Source: JAKQDP01 sp964536975
Lineage (GTDB): Bacteria > Patescibacteriota > Patescibacteriia > 2-01-FULL-39-33
Assembly: GCA_964536975.1 (NCBI GenBank)
Contig: CAZHYS010000004.1
Location: forward strand, 1-64,000
Direction: 5' to 3'
Length of the DNA: 64,000 nucleotides
Both the position numbers and the translations under genes were made by a program. The notes below the pieces were generated by a model, which had not been told where the DNA came from, did not search any database, and saw only the letters and a list, made by a program, of their open reading frames with translations. Below, one piece after another: positions 50,568 through 58,893 of this stretch (positions are counted from its first letter, which is position 1; each line of letters starts with the position of its first letter).

Positions 50568-51110
50568 ATGGAAGTCAGAGCTCAGGCAAAATATATCAGA
50601 ATGTCTCCGCGGAAAGTCAGGTTGGTTGCCAACATGATTAAGGGATTGAAAGTGGACGAGGCATTGGTTCAGCTGCAATTCAACAAAAAGGCGGCCGGTT
50701 TGCCTGTGGCCAAATTAGTCAAGTCGGCTATTAGCAATGCTGAAGAGAACAACAAGTTGCGGAGAGATAATTTATTTGTCAAGGATATCACGGTGGACGG
50801 CGGTCCGGTTTTGAAGCGCTGGATGCCCAAGGCGTTCGGTCGAGCGACTACCATCAGAAAGAAAATGTCCCACATCACTTTGGTCTTGGGAGAACTTGTT
50901 CCGACGGCAACGACCGCCAAGAAAGAAAAAGCCGCCGACAAGAAGCAGGATATTATCAAGGTAAGCAATCTGGAAGAATTGAAGGATTTGGAGAAGAAGG
51001 ATGAATTGGCTGGAAATAAGGCCGGCGCTGAAGAAAAATCAAAAGTCGGTAAAAAATCGCAGAAAGCGTTTACCAATAAAATGTTTAACCGAAGATCGGG
51101 TCAGAAATAA
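50568..51110 (+). CDS. rplV: ribosomal protein uL22 with C-terminal extension
   Basis: 180 aa; the uL22 core is residues 1-112 (AKYIRMSPRKVRLVANMIKG; FGRATTIRKKMSHITLVL). The remaining ~65 residues are a Lys/Glu/Ala-rich low-complexity tail that ends in FNRRSGQK. The core lines the exit tunnel. The tail would lie on the outer surface and is not part of standard uL22. Confidence 0.95.
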   Translation: MEVRAQAKYIRMSPRKVRLVANMIKGLKVDEALVQLQFNKKAAGLPVAKLVKSAISNAEENNKLRRDNLFVKDITVDGGPVLKRWMPKAFGRATTIRKKMSHITLVLGELVPTATTAKKEKAADKKQDIIKVSNLEELKDLEKKDELAGNKAGAEEKSKVGKKSQKAFTNKMFNRRSGQK

Positions 51111-51162
51111 TTAATTAGCAAATCATCGGCGCCAAGCGGCTGCCGGCGAAGTGAAAAATAAT

Positions 51163-51849
51163 ATGGGTCAAAAAGTCCATCCAAAAGCATTTAGATTGAA
51201 GGTCAATAAAACTTGGGATTCCAAGTGGTTTTCTGATAAGGATTTTCCTGAATTGTTGCGCCAGGATGTTTTGATAAGAAAATTCATTCTGCGCAAATTG
51301 CGTCATGTCGGAATCTCTCGGGTTGACATAGAACGATCAGCCAATCAAATTGCCATCAGTATTCATTGCGCTAAACCGGGATTAATCATCGGCCGTGGCG
51401 GCCAAGGCGCGGAAGACTTAAAGAAAGAGATTCATGAAAAGTTTTTGAAGGACGCTTTCAGCCGCAAAAAAGGGATCAAGAATATCAATATCAATATTAT
51501 TGAAGTGGACAAGCCGAATTTGGACGCGGCGATTATCATGCAACAGATTATTGCTGATTTGGAAAAGCGCATTCCTTTCCGCCGGGCGATCAAGCAAGCC
51601 ATGGGTCGGGCCGAAAAAGCCGGCGCTCAAGGTGTCAAGATTTCTGTTGCCGGCCGTTTGAACGGATCGGAAATCGCGCGGACGGAAATGCTTGCTTCCG
51701 GCAAGATTCCTTTGCATACTCTGCGCGCCAATATTGATTACTGCCGCGGCGCCGCGCAGACTATTTATGGCAAAATCGGCGTCAAAGTCTGGATTTATAA
51801 GGGAGAGATTTTCAACAAAGAAGAAAATAACAAAGAAAAAAGCAATTAA
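51163..51849 (+). CDS. rpsC: ribosomal protein uS3
   Basis: 228 aa, mRNA entry site and helicase activity of the 30S subunit. MGQKVHPKAFRLKVNKTWDS start and the KH motif GLIIGRGGQGAEDLKKEI are diagnostic, followed by the C-terminal uS3 domain (GRLNGSEIARTE, LRANIDYCRG). ATG 51163 is preferred to GTG 51151 because it matches the conserved start. rplP begins two bases after the stop. Confidence 0.96.
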   Translation: MGQKVHPKAFRLKVNKTWDSKWFSDKDFPELLRQDVLIRKFILRKLRHVGISRVDIERSANQIAISIHCAKPGLIIGRGGQGAEDLKKEIHEKFLKDAFSRKKGIKNININIIEVDKPNLDAAIIMQQIIADLEKRIPFRRAIKQAMGRAEKAGAQGVKISVAGRLNGSEIARTEMLASGKIPLHTLRANIDYCRGAAQTIYGKIGVKVWIYKGEIFNKEENNKEKSN

Positions 51850-51851
51850 AT

Positions 51852-52259
51852 ATGTTGGCACCAAAAAAGTTAAAACACAGAAAACACCACCGGCCCGATG
51901 TCAAAGGTTCGGCCACCTCAAGCAACACCATTGCTTTTGGCAGCTTTGCTTTGAAAGCGACGACCGGCGGCTGGGTGGCGGCCAAGCAGATTGAAGCCGC
52001 CAGAAGAGTGATGACCAGATACACCAAAAAAGGCGGCAAGATTTGGATCAGGATTTTTCCTCATCGGCCGATTACCGAAAAAGGCACTCAAGCGACCATG
52101 GGCGGCGGCAAAGGCACGCCGGAACATTATGTCGCGGTGGTTAAGCCCGGCGTGGTAATGTTTGAAATGGACGGCATCACCAAAGATCAGGCGCAAGAAG
52201 CGATGAATTTGGCCGCTTATAAATTGCCGGTCAAAGCGAAATTTATCACCAAAGAGTAA
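51852..52259 (+). CDS. rplP: ribosomal protein uL16
   Basis: 135 aa, binds the A-site finger region of the 50S subunit. MLAPKKLKHRKHHRPDVKG and RIFPHRPITEKGTQATMGGG are family signatures. It starts two bases after rpsC ends, consistent with translational coupling. Complete and of normal length. Confidence 0.97.
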   Translation: MLAPKKLKHRKHHRPDVKGSATSSNTIAFGSFALKATTGGWVAAKQIEAARRVMTRYTKKGGKIWIRIFPHRPITEKGTQATMGGGKGTPEHYVAVVKPGVVMFEMDGITKDQAQEAMNLAAYKLPVKAKFITKE

Positions 52260-52267
52260 AATCATAT

Positions 52268-52468
52268 ATGAATATCAAGGAAATCAACAATAAAGAAGTC
52301 AAAGAATTAAACCATCTTTTGCATGATCTGCGCAAAAAGCTGGATGATTTGAAATTCAAAGCTATTCAGAAACAGTTGAAAAATATCAGGGAAATCCGGG
52401 AAGTCAAAAAGGATGTTGCCAGGGTATTGACGGTTTTGGATCGGAAGAATAAAGAAGTTAAAAATTAG
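52268..52468 (+). CDS. rpmC: ribosomal protein uL29
   Basis: 66 aa, two-helix protein at the tunnel exit. NNKEVKELNHLLHDLRKKLDDLKF and NIREIREVKKDVARVLTVL (each interrupted here) match uL29. The order rplP-rpmC-rpsQ is conserved. Confidence 0.93.
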   Translation: MNIKEINNKEVKELNHLLHDLRKKLDDLKFKAIQKQLKNIREIREVKKDVARVLTVLDRKNKEVKN

Positions 52469-52479
52469 TTTATAAAAAT

Positions 52480-52746
52480 ATGGACAATATCAAAGCAACA
52501 GTCAAAAGAAACATCATCGTTCAGAAATTCAAAGGAGTGGTGGTGTCGGACAAAATGGACAAGACGATCGTAGTCAGAGTGGATGCTTTAAAGCTCCATC
52601 CTCGCTATAATAAAAGATATCAGACCAGCAAGAAATACAAAGTTCATGATGAAAAGGGTAAGTACAAGACAGGAGACACGGTGGAATTTGTGGCTTGTCG
52701 GCCCATCAGTAAGGATAAAAAATGGCGGGTAATTTATAAAAAATAA
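52480..52746 (+). CDS. rpsQ: ribosomal protein uS17
   Basis: 88 aa, OB-fold 30S protein. FKGVVVSDKMDKTIVVRVD and HDEKGKYKTGDTVEFVACRP are diagnostic, and the end SKDKKWRVIYKK is intact. A 61-base spacer with a 7-nt tandem repeat separates it from rplN. Confidence 0.96.
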   Translation: MDNIKATVKRNIIVQKFKGVVVSDKMDKTIVVRVDALKLHPRYNKRYQTSKKYKVHDEKGKYKTGDTVEFVACRPISKDKKWRVIYKK

Positions 52747-52773
52747 GAATCAGGCGGTAGCAGTTGGTTTAAG

Positions 52774-52801
52774 ATAAGCCATAAGCTATAAGCTATAAGC
52801 T
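52774..52801 (+). repeat. four tandem copies of a 7-mer before rplN
   Basis: ATAAGCC followed by three exact ATAAGCT units, ending 7 bases before the rplN ATG. A short tandem array in the leader of a ribosomal gene; copy number could vary. Confidence 0.8.
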
Positions 52802-52807
52802 AATTAT

Positions 52808-53179
52808 ATGGTTCAAGCAAGATCAATTATCAATTCAGCGGACAATACCGGCGCAAAAAAATTGCGAGTAATTAAGGTTTTGGGCGGATACAAGAAGCGC
52901 TATAGCCGGTTGGGCGAGATAGTGACGGCATCCGTTTTGGAAGCTGTTCCTCATAGCATGGTCAAAAAAGGTGATGTTGTTCACGCGGTTTTGGTTAGAA
53001 CCAGAAAAGAAGTTCGGCGCGCTGATGGATCTTACATCAGGTTTGACGATAATGCCGGCGTGATTATTGATATGAAGAACAAAGACATGAAGGGCACCAG
53101 AATTTTCGGGCCGGTGGCCAGAGAATTGAGAAGCCAGGGATACCAAAAAATAATCAGCTTGGCGCCGGAGGTGCTTTAA
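52808..53179 (+). CDS. rplN: ribosomal protein uL14
   Basis: 123 aa. MVQARSIINSADNTGAKKL and the core RRADGSYIRFDDNAGVII and GTRIFGPVARELR identify it. It forms a 30S-50S bridge and is the binding site of the silencing factor RsfS in other bacteria. The start lies directly behind the 7-mer array. Confidence 0.97.
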   Translation: MVQARSIINSADNTGAKKLRVIKVLGGYKKRYSRLGEIVTASVLEAVPHSMVKKGDVVHAVLVRTRKEVRRADGSYIRFDDNAGVIIDMKNKDMKGTRIFGPVARELRSQGYQKIISLAPEVL

Positions 53180-53199
53180 TCCAAATTATTTATATTGTT

Positions 53200-53535
53200 A
53201 TGAAAATAAAAACAGGCGACAAAGTAAAAATGCTAGTAGGCAAAGACAAGGGCAAGACCGGAAAGGTTTTGCAAGTTTTGGCCGCGGAAAATAAAGTAGC
53301 GGTGGAGGGCCTCAACCTGGTTACCAAGAATCAGCGCGGCAAGCGGCAGGGTGAAAAGGGCCAGCGGATCCAATACCCAAGATTGGTCAATGCTTCCAAG
53401 GTGGCGGTCATCTGTCCCAAGTGCGGACAAATCGGCCGAGTCGGCTATAAGATTGTCGCCGGCGAAAGCAAGGAAGGCAAAAAAGCCAAGTCAAGCAAAT
53501 TCAGAATTTGCGGAAAATGCGAAGAGACGATTTAA
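53200..53535 (+). CDS. rplX: ribosomal protein uL24
   Basis: 111 aa, assembly initiator of the 50S subunit. KIKTGDKVKMLVGKDKGKTG is the KOW motif. CPKCGQIGRV and CGKCEE near the end form two CxxC pairs, a possible zinc ribbon that occurs in some bacterial uL24. Complete. Confidence 0.95.
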   Translation: MKIKTGDKVKMLVGKDKGKTGKVLQVLAAENKVAVEGLNLVTKNQRGKRQGEKGQRIQYPRLVNASKVAVICPKCGQIGRVGYKIVAGESKEGKKAKSSKFRICGKCEETI

Positions 53536-53558
53536 CTCGTAAAATGTAATATAAAATT

Positions 53559-54101
53559 ATGGAATCAAGATTGTATAAAAAATATAAAACTGAAACGGTG
53601 GCCGCCCTCAAGGAGCGCTTTGCTTATGCCAGCCAATTTTCCGTTCCCAAAATAGAAAAAGCCAGCATCAATGTTGGCATCAATTCCCGCAATACTGACA
53701 GCGGCTATTTGGACAAAGTGGAAGAAACTTTGGCTAAAATTACCGGTCAGAAACCGGTGCGAACCAAGGCCAAAAAAGCTATTTCCGCCTTCAAGGTGCG
53801 GGAAGGCATGGTGGTCGGCGTCAAGGTGACTTTGCGCGGTCAGCGAATGTATGATTTTTTGGACAAATTGATAAATGTCACCATTCCCCGTATCAGAGAT
53901 TTCCGCGGCTTGTCGGTAAAGAGCGTGGACAAGCAAGGCAATCTTAATTTGGGTTTTAAAGAGCATAATGTTTTTCCGGAAATTAAGGCGGATGATATTG
54001 AACGGATTCACGGTTTGGAAATTTCCGTCACTACGACAGCCAACAATTATGAAGAAGGATTGGAATTGTTCAAATCACTCGGGTTTCCCTTTCAAAAATA
54101 A
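53559..54101 (+). CDS. rplE: ribosomal protein uL5
   Basis: 180 aa, binds 5S rRNA and contacts P-site tRNA. PKIEKASINVGI, GQKPVRTKAKKAISAFKVREG (seen in two parts) and RDFRGLSVKSVDKQGNLNLG are conserved. Its length equals the family norm. Followed by zinc-type uS14. Confidence 0.97.
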   Translation: MESRLYKKYKTETVAALKERFAYASQFSVPKIEKASINVGINSRNTDSGYLDKVEETLAKITGQKPVRTKAKKAISAFKVREGMVVGVKVTLRGQRMYDFLDKLINVTIPRIRDFRGLSVKSVDKQGNLNLGFKEHNVFPEIKADDIERIHGLEISVTTTANNYEEGLELFKSLGFPFQK

Positions 54102-54123
54102 TTCAAGATATAATTAATAAAAT

Positions 54124-54309
54124 ATGGCGACACAAGCGCAAATCGCGAAATCAAACAAAAAATTGAAATTTTCCAGCAGAAAAGTGAATCGTTGCTGGCG
54201 GTGCGGCCGGCGGAGAGGCTATCTTCGCGATTTTAAGTTGTGCCGCATTTGTTTTAGGGAACTGGCCACCAACGGCCAGATTCCGGGCATCACTAAATCA
54301 TCTTGGTAA
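54124..54309 (+). CDS. rpsN: ribosomal protein uS14, zinc-binding type
   Basis: 61 aa. CWRCGRRRGYLRDFKLCRIC holds two CxxC pairs that bind zinc (C+ type). The C-terminal FRELATNGQIPGITKSSW is typical. 55 AT-rich bases without visible signals separate it from rpsH. Confidence 0.96.
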   Translation: MATQAQIAKSNKKLKFSSRKVNRCWRCGRRRGYLRDFKLCRICFRELATNGQIPGITKSSW

Positions 54310-54364
54310 TCAATTATTAAACTAACAAGCAAACAAGCTAAAATAAGTTAAACCATAAAATACT

Positions 54365-54766
54365 ATGACCGATCCTATTGCTGACATGCTAACCAGAATC
54401 AGGAACGCCTCCCGGACAAAAAAAGAAGAGGTGTTTGTCCCGTTTTCCAAAATAAAATTGGAGATTGTTAAGATTTTAAAGCGGGAGGGCTATGTTGCCG
54501 ATTTTGACGAAATCAAACCGGACTCTTCCAAGGAGAGATTCGGCGGCATTATGGTAAAGCTGAAGTATATCGGCAAAGAGCCGGCCATCACCTCCATTAA
54601 GAAGATTTCCCGCCCCGGCCGCCGGATTTATTCCGCCAAAGACGAATTGCCGAAAGTTTTAAATAATTTAGGTATCGCGATTATTTCCACTTCCCAAGGC
54701 TTGATGACCAATCGCCAGGCGAAGAAAGCCGGCTTGGGTGGGGAAGTGATTTGCGAAATATATTAA
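54365..54766 (+). CDS. rpsH: ribosomal protein uS8
   Basis: 133 aa. DPIADMLTRIRNASRTKK at the N-terminus and IISTSQGLMTNRQAKKAGLGGE at the end (two parts) are diagnostic. In E. coli uS8 represses the spc operon by binding the rplE start; I see no obvious copy of its 16S-like site here. rplF starts four bases after the stop. Confidence 0.96.
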   Translation: MTDPIADMLTRIRNASRTKKEEVFVPFSKIKLEIVKILKREGYVADFDEIKPDSSKERFGGIMVKLKYIGKEPAITSIKKISRPGRRIYSAKDELPKVLNNLGIAIISTSQGLMTNRQAKKAGLGGEVICEIY

Positions 54767-54770
54767 TTTT

Positions 54771-55313
54771 ATGAGCAGAGTAGGAAAAAAAATAATTTTG
54801 ATTCCGGCCGGCGTGGAAATGAAGACAGACGGATCAGTCGTCGTCGTCAAAGGCCCCAAAGGCGAATTAAAGCAGGAGTTGCACCCGCATGTCTCTGTTG
54901 AAATCAAAGACGGCCAGGCTTCGGTTAAGATTAAAGATGAAACCGACAAATCGCAGCGGGCGTTGTGGGGATTATTCGGCAGTTTGTTGAAAAATATGGT
55001 AATCGGCGTGACTCAAGGATTTTCCAAAAAATTGGAAATCAACGGCGTCGGTTTTAACGCCGCCGCATCCGGCAAGAAGCTGGTTTTGAAAGTCGGTTTT
55101 TCTCATCAGGTGGATTTTCCGGTGGTTGACGGCATTGACATTAAAACCGAAGGCAACACCATTACCGTCAGTGGAATTGACAAGCAATTGGTCGGCGAAG
55201 TGGCTGCGCAAATCAGAAAGATCAAAAAACCCGAGCCATATAAAGGCAAGGGTATCAAATATGCTGGCGAACAGTTGATTCGCAAGGCCGGCAAAGCGGC
55301 GGCCAGCAAGTAA
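54771..55313 (+). CDS. rplF: ribosomal protein uL6
   Basis: 180 aa, two-repeat fold near the sarcin-ricin loop. MSRVGKKIILIPAGVEM, LLKNMVIGVTQGFSKKLEI and the closing KKPEPYKGKGIKYAGE are conserved. Starts four bases after rpsH. Complete. Confidence 0.96.
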   Translation: MSRVGKKIILIPAGVEMKTDGSVVVVKGPKGELKQELHPHVSVEIKDGQASVKIKDETDKSQRALWGLFGSLLKNMVIGVTQGFSKKLEINGVGFNAAASGKKLVLKVGFSHQVDFPVVDGIDIKTEGNTITVSGIDKQLVGEVAAQIRKIKKPEPYKGKGIKYAGEQLIRKAGKAAASK

Positions 55314-55327
55314 TAAAATCACTATTT

Positions 55328-55681
55328 ATGGACAAACAAAAGAATAAACAACAGATCAGAACCAGAAGACACGAAAGAATTCGCGCCAAGGTTTTTGGCA
55401 CGGCCGTTCGTCCGAGGTTGTCGGTTTACCGCAGTCTTAGCCACATTAGCGCGCAATTGATTGATGATGAAGCGAGCCGGACTCTTGTCAGCGTCAGCGA
55501 TCAGGAAGTGAAAAGCGGAAAAACCAAAACAGAGAAGTCCTTTGCTGCCGGAAAACTGCTGGCCGAAAAAGCTTTGTCCAAGAAGATTGGCGAGGCGGTT
55601 TTTGACAAAGGCTTTTTCAAATACCATGGCCGAGTCAAGGCTTTGGCCGACGGCGCCAGAGAAGGCGGTTTAAAAATATAA
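55328..55681 (+). CDS. rplR: ribosomal protein uL18
   Basis: 117 aa, binds 5S rRNA with uL5. RTRRHERIRAKVFGTAVRPR, VYRSLSHISAQLIDD and FDKGFFKYHGRVKALADGAR match the family. Follows rplF by 14 bases. Confidence 0.96.
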   Translation: MDKQKNKQQIRTRRHERIRAKVFGTAVRPRLSVYRSLSHISAQLIDDEASRTLVSVSDQEVKSGKTKTEKSFAAGKLLAEKALSKKIGEAVFDKGFFKYHGRVKALADGAREGGLKI

Positions 55682-55715
55682 ATCAAGAATACTCACCGCT
55701 CTATAATATAAAAAT

Positions 55716-56279
55716 ATGGCAGAAAAAAATAAAAAGTTTTCCAGGATAAAAAAAGAAAAGCCGGAATTTGACCAGCAGATTGTTGATATTGCCCGTGTGA
55801 CCAGAGTAATGGCCGGCGGCAAGAGAATGCGGTTTCGCGCCTGTGTTGTCATTGGCAACAAGAAAGGCAAGGTCGGCATCGGTTTGGCCAAAGCCAAAGA
55901 CGTTCCTCAAGCCGTTCAAAAAGCAGTCAAAAAAGCGGAGCGCGACGCTATCATAGTCAATTTATACAAGGGTACCATTCCGCATGAGGTGAGCGTCAAA
56001 CTTGGCTCGGCCAAATTGTTGCTTAAGCCGGCGCCGGAAGGAACCGGTATTATCTCCGGCGGCGCGGCGCGGATAGTTTTGGAATTGTCGGGAGTAAGAA
56101 ATGTTGTTTCTAAGATTTTGGGCACCAACAACAAGGTCAATAATGTCAAAGCGACAATCAAAGCGTTGAGCATGCTTAAATCGCGGCCCGAAGGTAAAGA
56201 AAGTAAAAAAGAGCCGGCGGAGAAAAAAGCGTCTGAGGAAAAGAAGCCCAAGAAAAAAGTGGAAAGCAAGGAAAAATAA
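55716..56279 (+). CDS. rpsE: ribosomal protein uS5
   Basis: 187 aa. The double-stranded RNA-binding domain VVDIARVTRVMAGGKRMRF-type segment starts near residue 18; GIGLAKAKDVPQAVQKA and GAARIVLELSGVRNVVSKILG follow. About 25 Lys/Glu residues at the C-terminus extend it. The next gene should be rpmD (uL30) in most bacteria, but rplO follows directly. Confidence 0.96.
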   Translation: MAEKNKKFSRIKKEKPEFDQQIVDIARVTRVMAGGKRMRFRACVVIGNKKGKVGIGLAKAKDVPQAVQKAVKKAERDAIIVNLYKGTIPHEVSVKLGSAKLLLKPAPEGTGIISGGAARIVLELSGVRNVVSKILGTNNKVNNVKATIKALSMLKSRPEGKESKKEPAEKKASEEKKPKKKVESKEK

Positions 56280-56300
56280 GTGAAAAAATATCAAGAATAT

Positions 56301-56744
56301 ATGGCGATTAATTTATCAAATTTAAAACCCGCCTCCGGCGCTACCAAAAAGAGCAGGCGAGTTGGACGCGGCGGCAAACGGGGTAGCTATTCCGGCCGCG
56401 GCATGAAAGGCCAAAGAGCCAGAAGCGGCGGCAAAGGCGGATTAAAAGCGCTCGGTTTGAAGCAGACTCTTCAGCGAATTCCCAAAAGCCGGGGATTCAA
56501 GAGTTTTAAGCCGAAAATGGCGACAGTTAACTTGGCTGATTTGGACAAGATGTTTTCCGTCGGTGAAATTATTGACGCCAAGAAGCTGCTCAAAGCCGGC
56601 TTGATTAATAGCGCCAAAAATGGCGTTAAGATTTTGGGTGATGGCAAATTGGCCAAAAAATTCCAGGTCATTGCCGACAAATTTTCTTCTTCCGCCCGAG
56701 AGGCGATTACCAAGGCTGGCGGCAAAGCGGAACTCAAAAAATAA
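56301..56744 (+). CDS. rplO: ribosomal protein uL15
   Basis: 147 aa. NLKPASGATKKSRRVGRG and the Gly-rich GRGMKGQRARSGGKGG are diagnostic; the C-terminal half ends in AGGKAELKK. ATG 56301 gives the conserved MAINLSNLKP start; a GTG at 56280 overlaps the end of rpsE and is less likely. secY follows after 26 bases. Confidence 0.95.
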   Translation: MAINLSNLKPASGATKKSRRVGRGGKRGSYSGRGMKGQRARSGGKGGLKALGLKQTLQRIPKSRGFKSFKPKMATVNLADLDKMFSVGEIIDAKKLLKAGLINSAKNGVKILGDGKLAKKFQVIADKFSSSAREAITKAGGKAELKK

Positions 56745-56770
56745 CCGGATTAAAACTCTTTTTATCATTT

Positions 56771-58045
56771 ATGTTTAACAAGCTCACTCAAATCTGGAAA
56801 ATAAAAGATTTGCGCCGCAGTCTCTTGTTTGTTTTGGCGATGCTGGTGATATTCAGGGTGATCGCTCATATTCCTATTCCGGGAGTGGATGCGGCCGGCT
56901 TGAAACAGGTGTTTAGCAGCAATCAAATCCTCGGACTGTTAAATGTTTTTTCCGGCGGCACAATGGAAAATTTTTCTGTTGCCATGCTGGGCATTGCTCC
57001 GTATATCACTGCTTCCATTATTTTCCAATTGTTGGCAATGGTGATCCCGTCTTTGGAAGAACTGTCCAAGGAAGGCGAGTATGGCCGGCAAAAAATAAAC
57101 CAATGGACTCGTTGGCTTACTATCCCGCTGGCTTTTTTTCAGGCATTCGCGATGATTTCCTTGCTCAAGCGGACAGTGCCGAATATTTTTGTCGGTTTTG
57201 GCGGCTGGCAGATGCTGACGGCGATGATTACTATTACCGCCGGTACGGTTTTTCTAATGTGGCTAGGCGAGCTCATTTCCGAAAAGCATGTTGGCAACGG
57301 CATCTCTTTGCTTATCTTCGCCGGCATTATCGCTGGCCTGCCTTCTTCGGTATCCAGCGCCATCTATACTTATGATTCGAGCCAAATAATCAATATGGCG
57401 ATTTTCGCGATTATCGCAGTCATTACTATTGTCGGCGTAGTTATTATCACCGAAGGTCAGCGCAATATTCCGGTGTCGTACGCCCGGCGTATCCGCGGCA
57501 ATAAGATGTATGGCGGCGTAGACACTCATTTGCCGCTTCGCGTCAATCAAGCCGGCGTCATCCCGATAATTTTTGCCATTTCCATTATTCTGTTGCCGTC
57601 CATGGTGGCGCAGATGCTGGTCGGCGTCAAAACTGCTTGGCTGGCTTCGTCTGCCAATTGGGTGGCGCAATTGTTTCAGAATCAGCTTTTTTACGGAATT
57701 TCCTATTTTGTCTTAGTGGTGGCGTTTACTTATTTTTATACCGCGATTATTTTTCATCCCGATCAGATCGCCGATAATCTCCAGAAGCAAGGCGGCTTTG
57801 TCCCGGGTATTCGTCCGGGTCGGCCGACCGCTGAATATCTCCAAAAAGTGGTCACGCGGATTGTTTTTACCGGCGCGCTGTTTTTGGGCATCATCGCCGT
57901 ATTGCCGCTCATTACCGCCCAGCTTACTGATACCCAAAATCTGGTTATTGGCGGTACCAGCTTATTAATCGTTGTTTCCGTGGTCATTGAGACGGTCAAT
58001 CAGATTAATGCCCAGCTGTCAATGCGCGACTACGAGGAAATTTAG
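56771..58045 (+). CDS. secY: preprotein translocase subunit SecY
   Basis: 424-aa, ten-helix translocation channel. HIPIPGVDAAGLKQVFSSN and NVFSGGTMENFSVAMLGIAPYI mark the plug and pore region, NGISLLIFAGII and the cytoplasmic loop INQAGVIPIIFA follow, and FVPGIRPGRPTAEYL is conserved near the end. It ends the cluster at a strong terminator. The channel would export the large surface proteins encoded earlier in the window. Confidence 0.98.
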   Translation: MFNKLTQIWKIKDLRRSLLFVLAMLVIFRVIAHIPIPGVDAAGLKQVFSSNQILGLLNVFSGGTMENFSVAMLGIAPYITASIIFQLLAMVIPSLEELSKEGEYGRQKINQWTRWLTIPLAFFQAFAMISLLKRTVPNIFVGFGGWQMLTAMITITAGTVFLMWLGELISEKHVGNGISLLIFAGIIAGLPSSVSSAIYTYDSSQIINMAIFAIIAVITIVGVVIITEGQRNIPVSYARRIRGNKMYGGVDTHLPLRVNQAGVIPIIFAISIILLPSMVAQMLVGVKTAWLASSANWVAQLFQNQLFYGISYFVLVVAFTYFYTAIIFHPDQIADNLQKQGGFVPGIRPGRPTAEYLQKVVTRIVFTGALFLGIIAVLPLITAQLTDTQNLVIGGTSLLIVVSVVIETVNQINAQLSMRDYEEI

Positions 58046-58067
58046 TTTTTTGTTTTTATTATACCCG

Positions 58068-58093
58068 ACAGTCCGCCTTAGCGGACTGTTTTT
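58068..58093 (+). terminator. terminator after secY
   Basis: ACAGTCCGC CTTA GCGGACTGT with a five-T run; ends the ribosomal cluster transcript. Confidence 0.93.
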
Positions 58094-58177
58094 GGTTGGC
58101 CTTCAACGCCGTCTGGATTTATTCAATTAAATAAGTTAGAATGAAAAGGTAAAATAAATCATTTTTAATCAAAAATT

Positions 58178-58852
58178 ATGCCCACCAGTCAGGACAGGCC
58201 GTTTGAAATTATTGTTTTGGGTCCGCCAGTTTCCGGCAAAGGCACCCAGGCAGAACTATTATCTAAGACTTTTGACATCCCCCATATTTCTACGGGGCAG
58301 ATTCTCCATTCCATCAAGGATGATGCCGCCAACCCCTTGGCGCAAAAAGTCGCCGAATTCATGAACTCCGGCTCCTTGGTACCAGATGAGCTGGTCAATC
58401 AATTGGTCGCCGATCGGATCAAAAAGAACGACTGCGCTTATGGTTTTGTTCTGGACGGTTATCCGCGGACACTGTCTCAGGCGCAAGCGATTGATTCGGC
58501 GGTAAAACTGGATTATGTTTTTTTGGTCAATGTCAGCGATGAGACTATTATTGAGCGTATTTCCGGCCGCCGCGTTTGCAAAAACGGCCATACCTGGCAT
58601 GTCAAATATTCGCCGCCGAAAATTGATGGCGTGTGCGACGATTGCGGTGAGCCGCTTTTCTTGCGCAATGATGACAAGTCGGAAGTGGTGAAAAATCGTT
58701 TGGAAATTTTCCATCGGAACATGTCGCCAATAATTGAATTTTACGAAAAAGAAGGAATTCTCATCCGGGTTGACGGGGAGAAGCATATTGAAGAAGTGTT
58801 TCAGCAGTTTGTCCGGCATATGGTTTATGATCTAAGAAATAAAATCAAATAA
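58178..58852 (+). CDS. adk: adenylate kinase, zinc-LID type
   Basis: 224 aa. P-loop GPPVSGKGTQ at residues 15-24, FVLDGYPRTLSQAQA (NMP domain) and a LID with CKNGHTWH and CDDCGEPL, which form a Cys/His zinc site, followed by KNRLEIFHRN. It interconverts ATP, AMP and ADP. In most bacteria adk sits directly between secY and map; here a terminator lies between secY and adk. No SD. Confidence 0.96.
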   Translation: MPTSQDRPFEIIVLGPPVSGKGTQAELLSKTFDIPHISTGQILHSIKDDAANPLAQKVAEFMNSGSLVPDELVNQLVADRIKKNDCAYGFVLDGYPRTLSQAQAIDSAVKLDYVFLVNVSDETIIERISGRRVCKNGHTWHVKYSPPKIDGVCDDCGEPLFLRNDDKSEVVKNRLEIFHRNMSPIIEFYEKEGILIRVDGEKHIEEVFQQFVRHMVYDLRNKIK

Positions 58853-58893
58853 TAGGCTGCGGGGCCGCAAGATGATGGCTCTGCTTTGGCATT

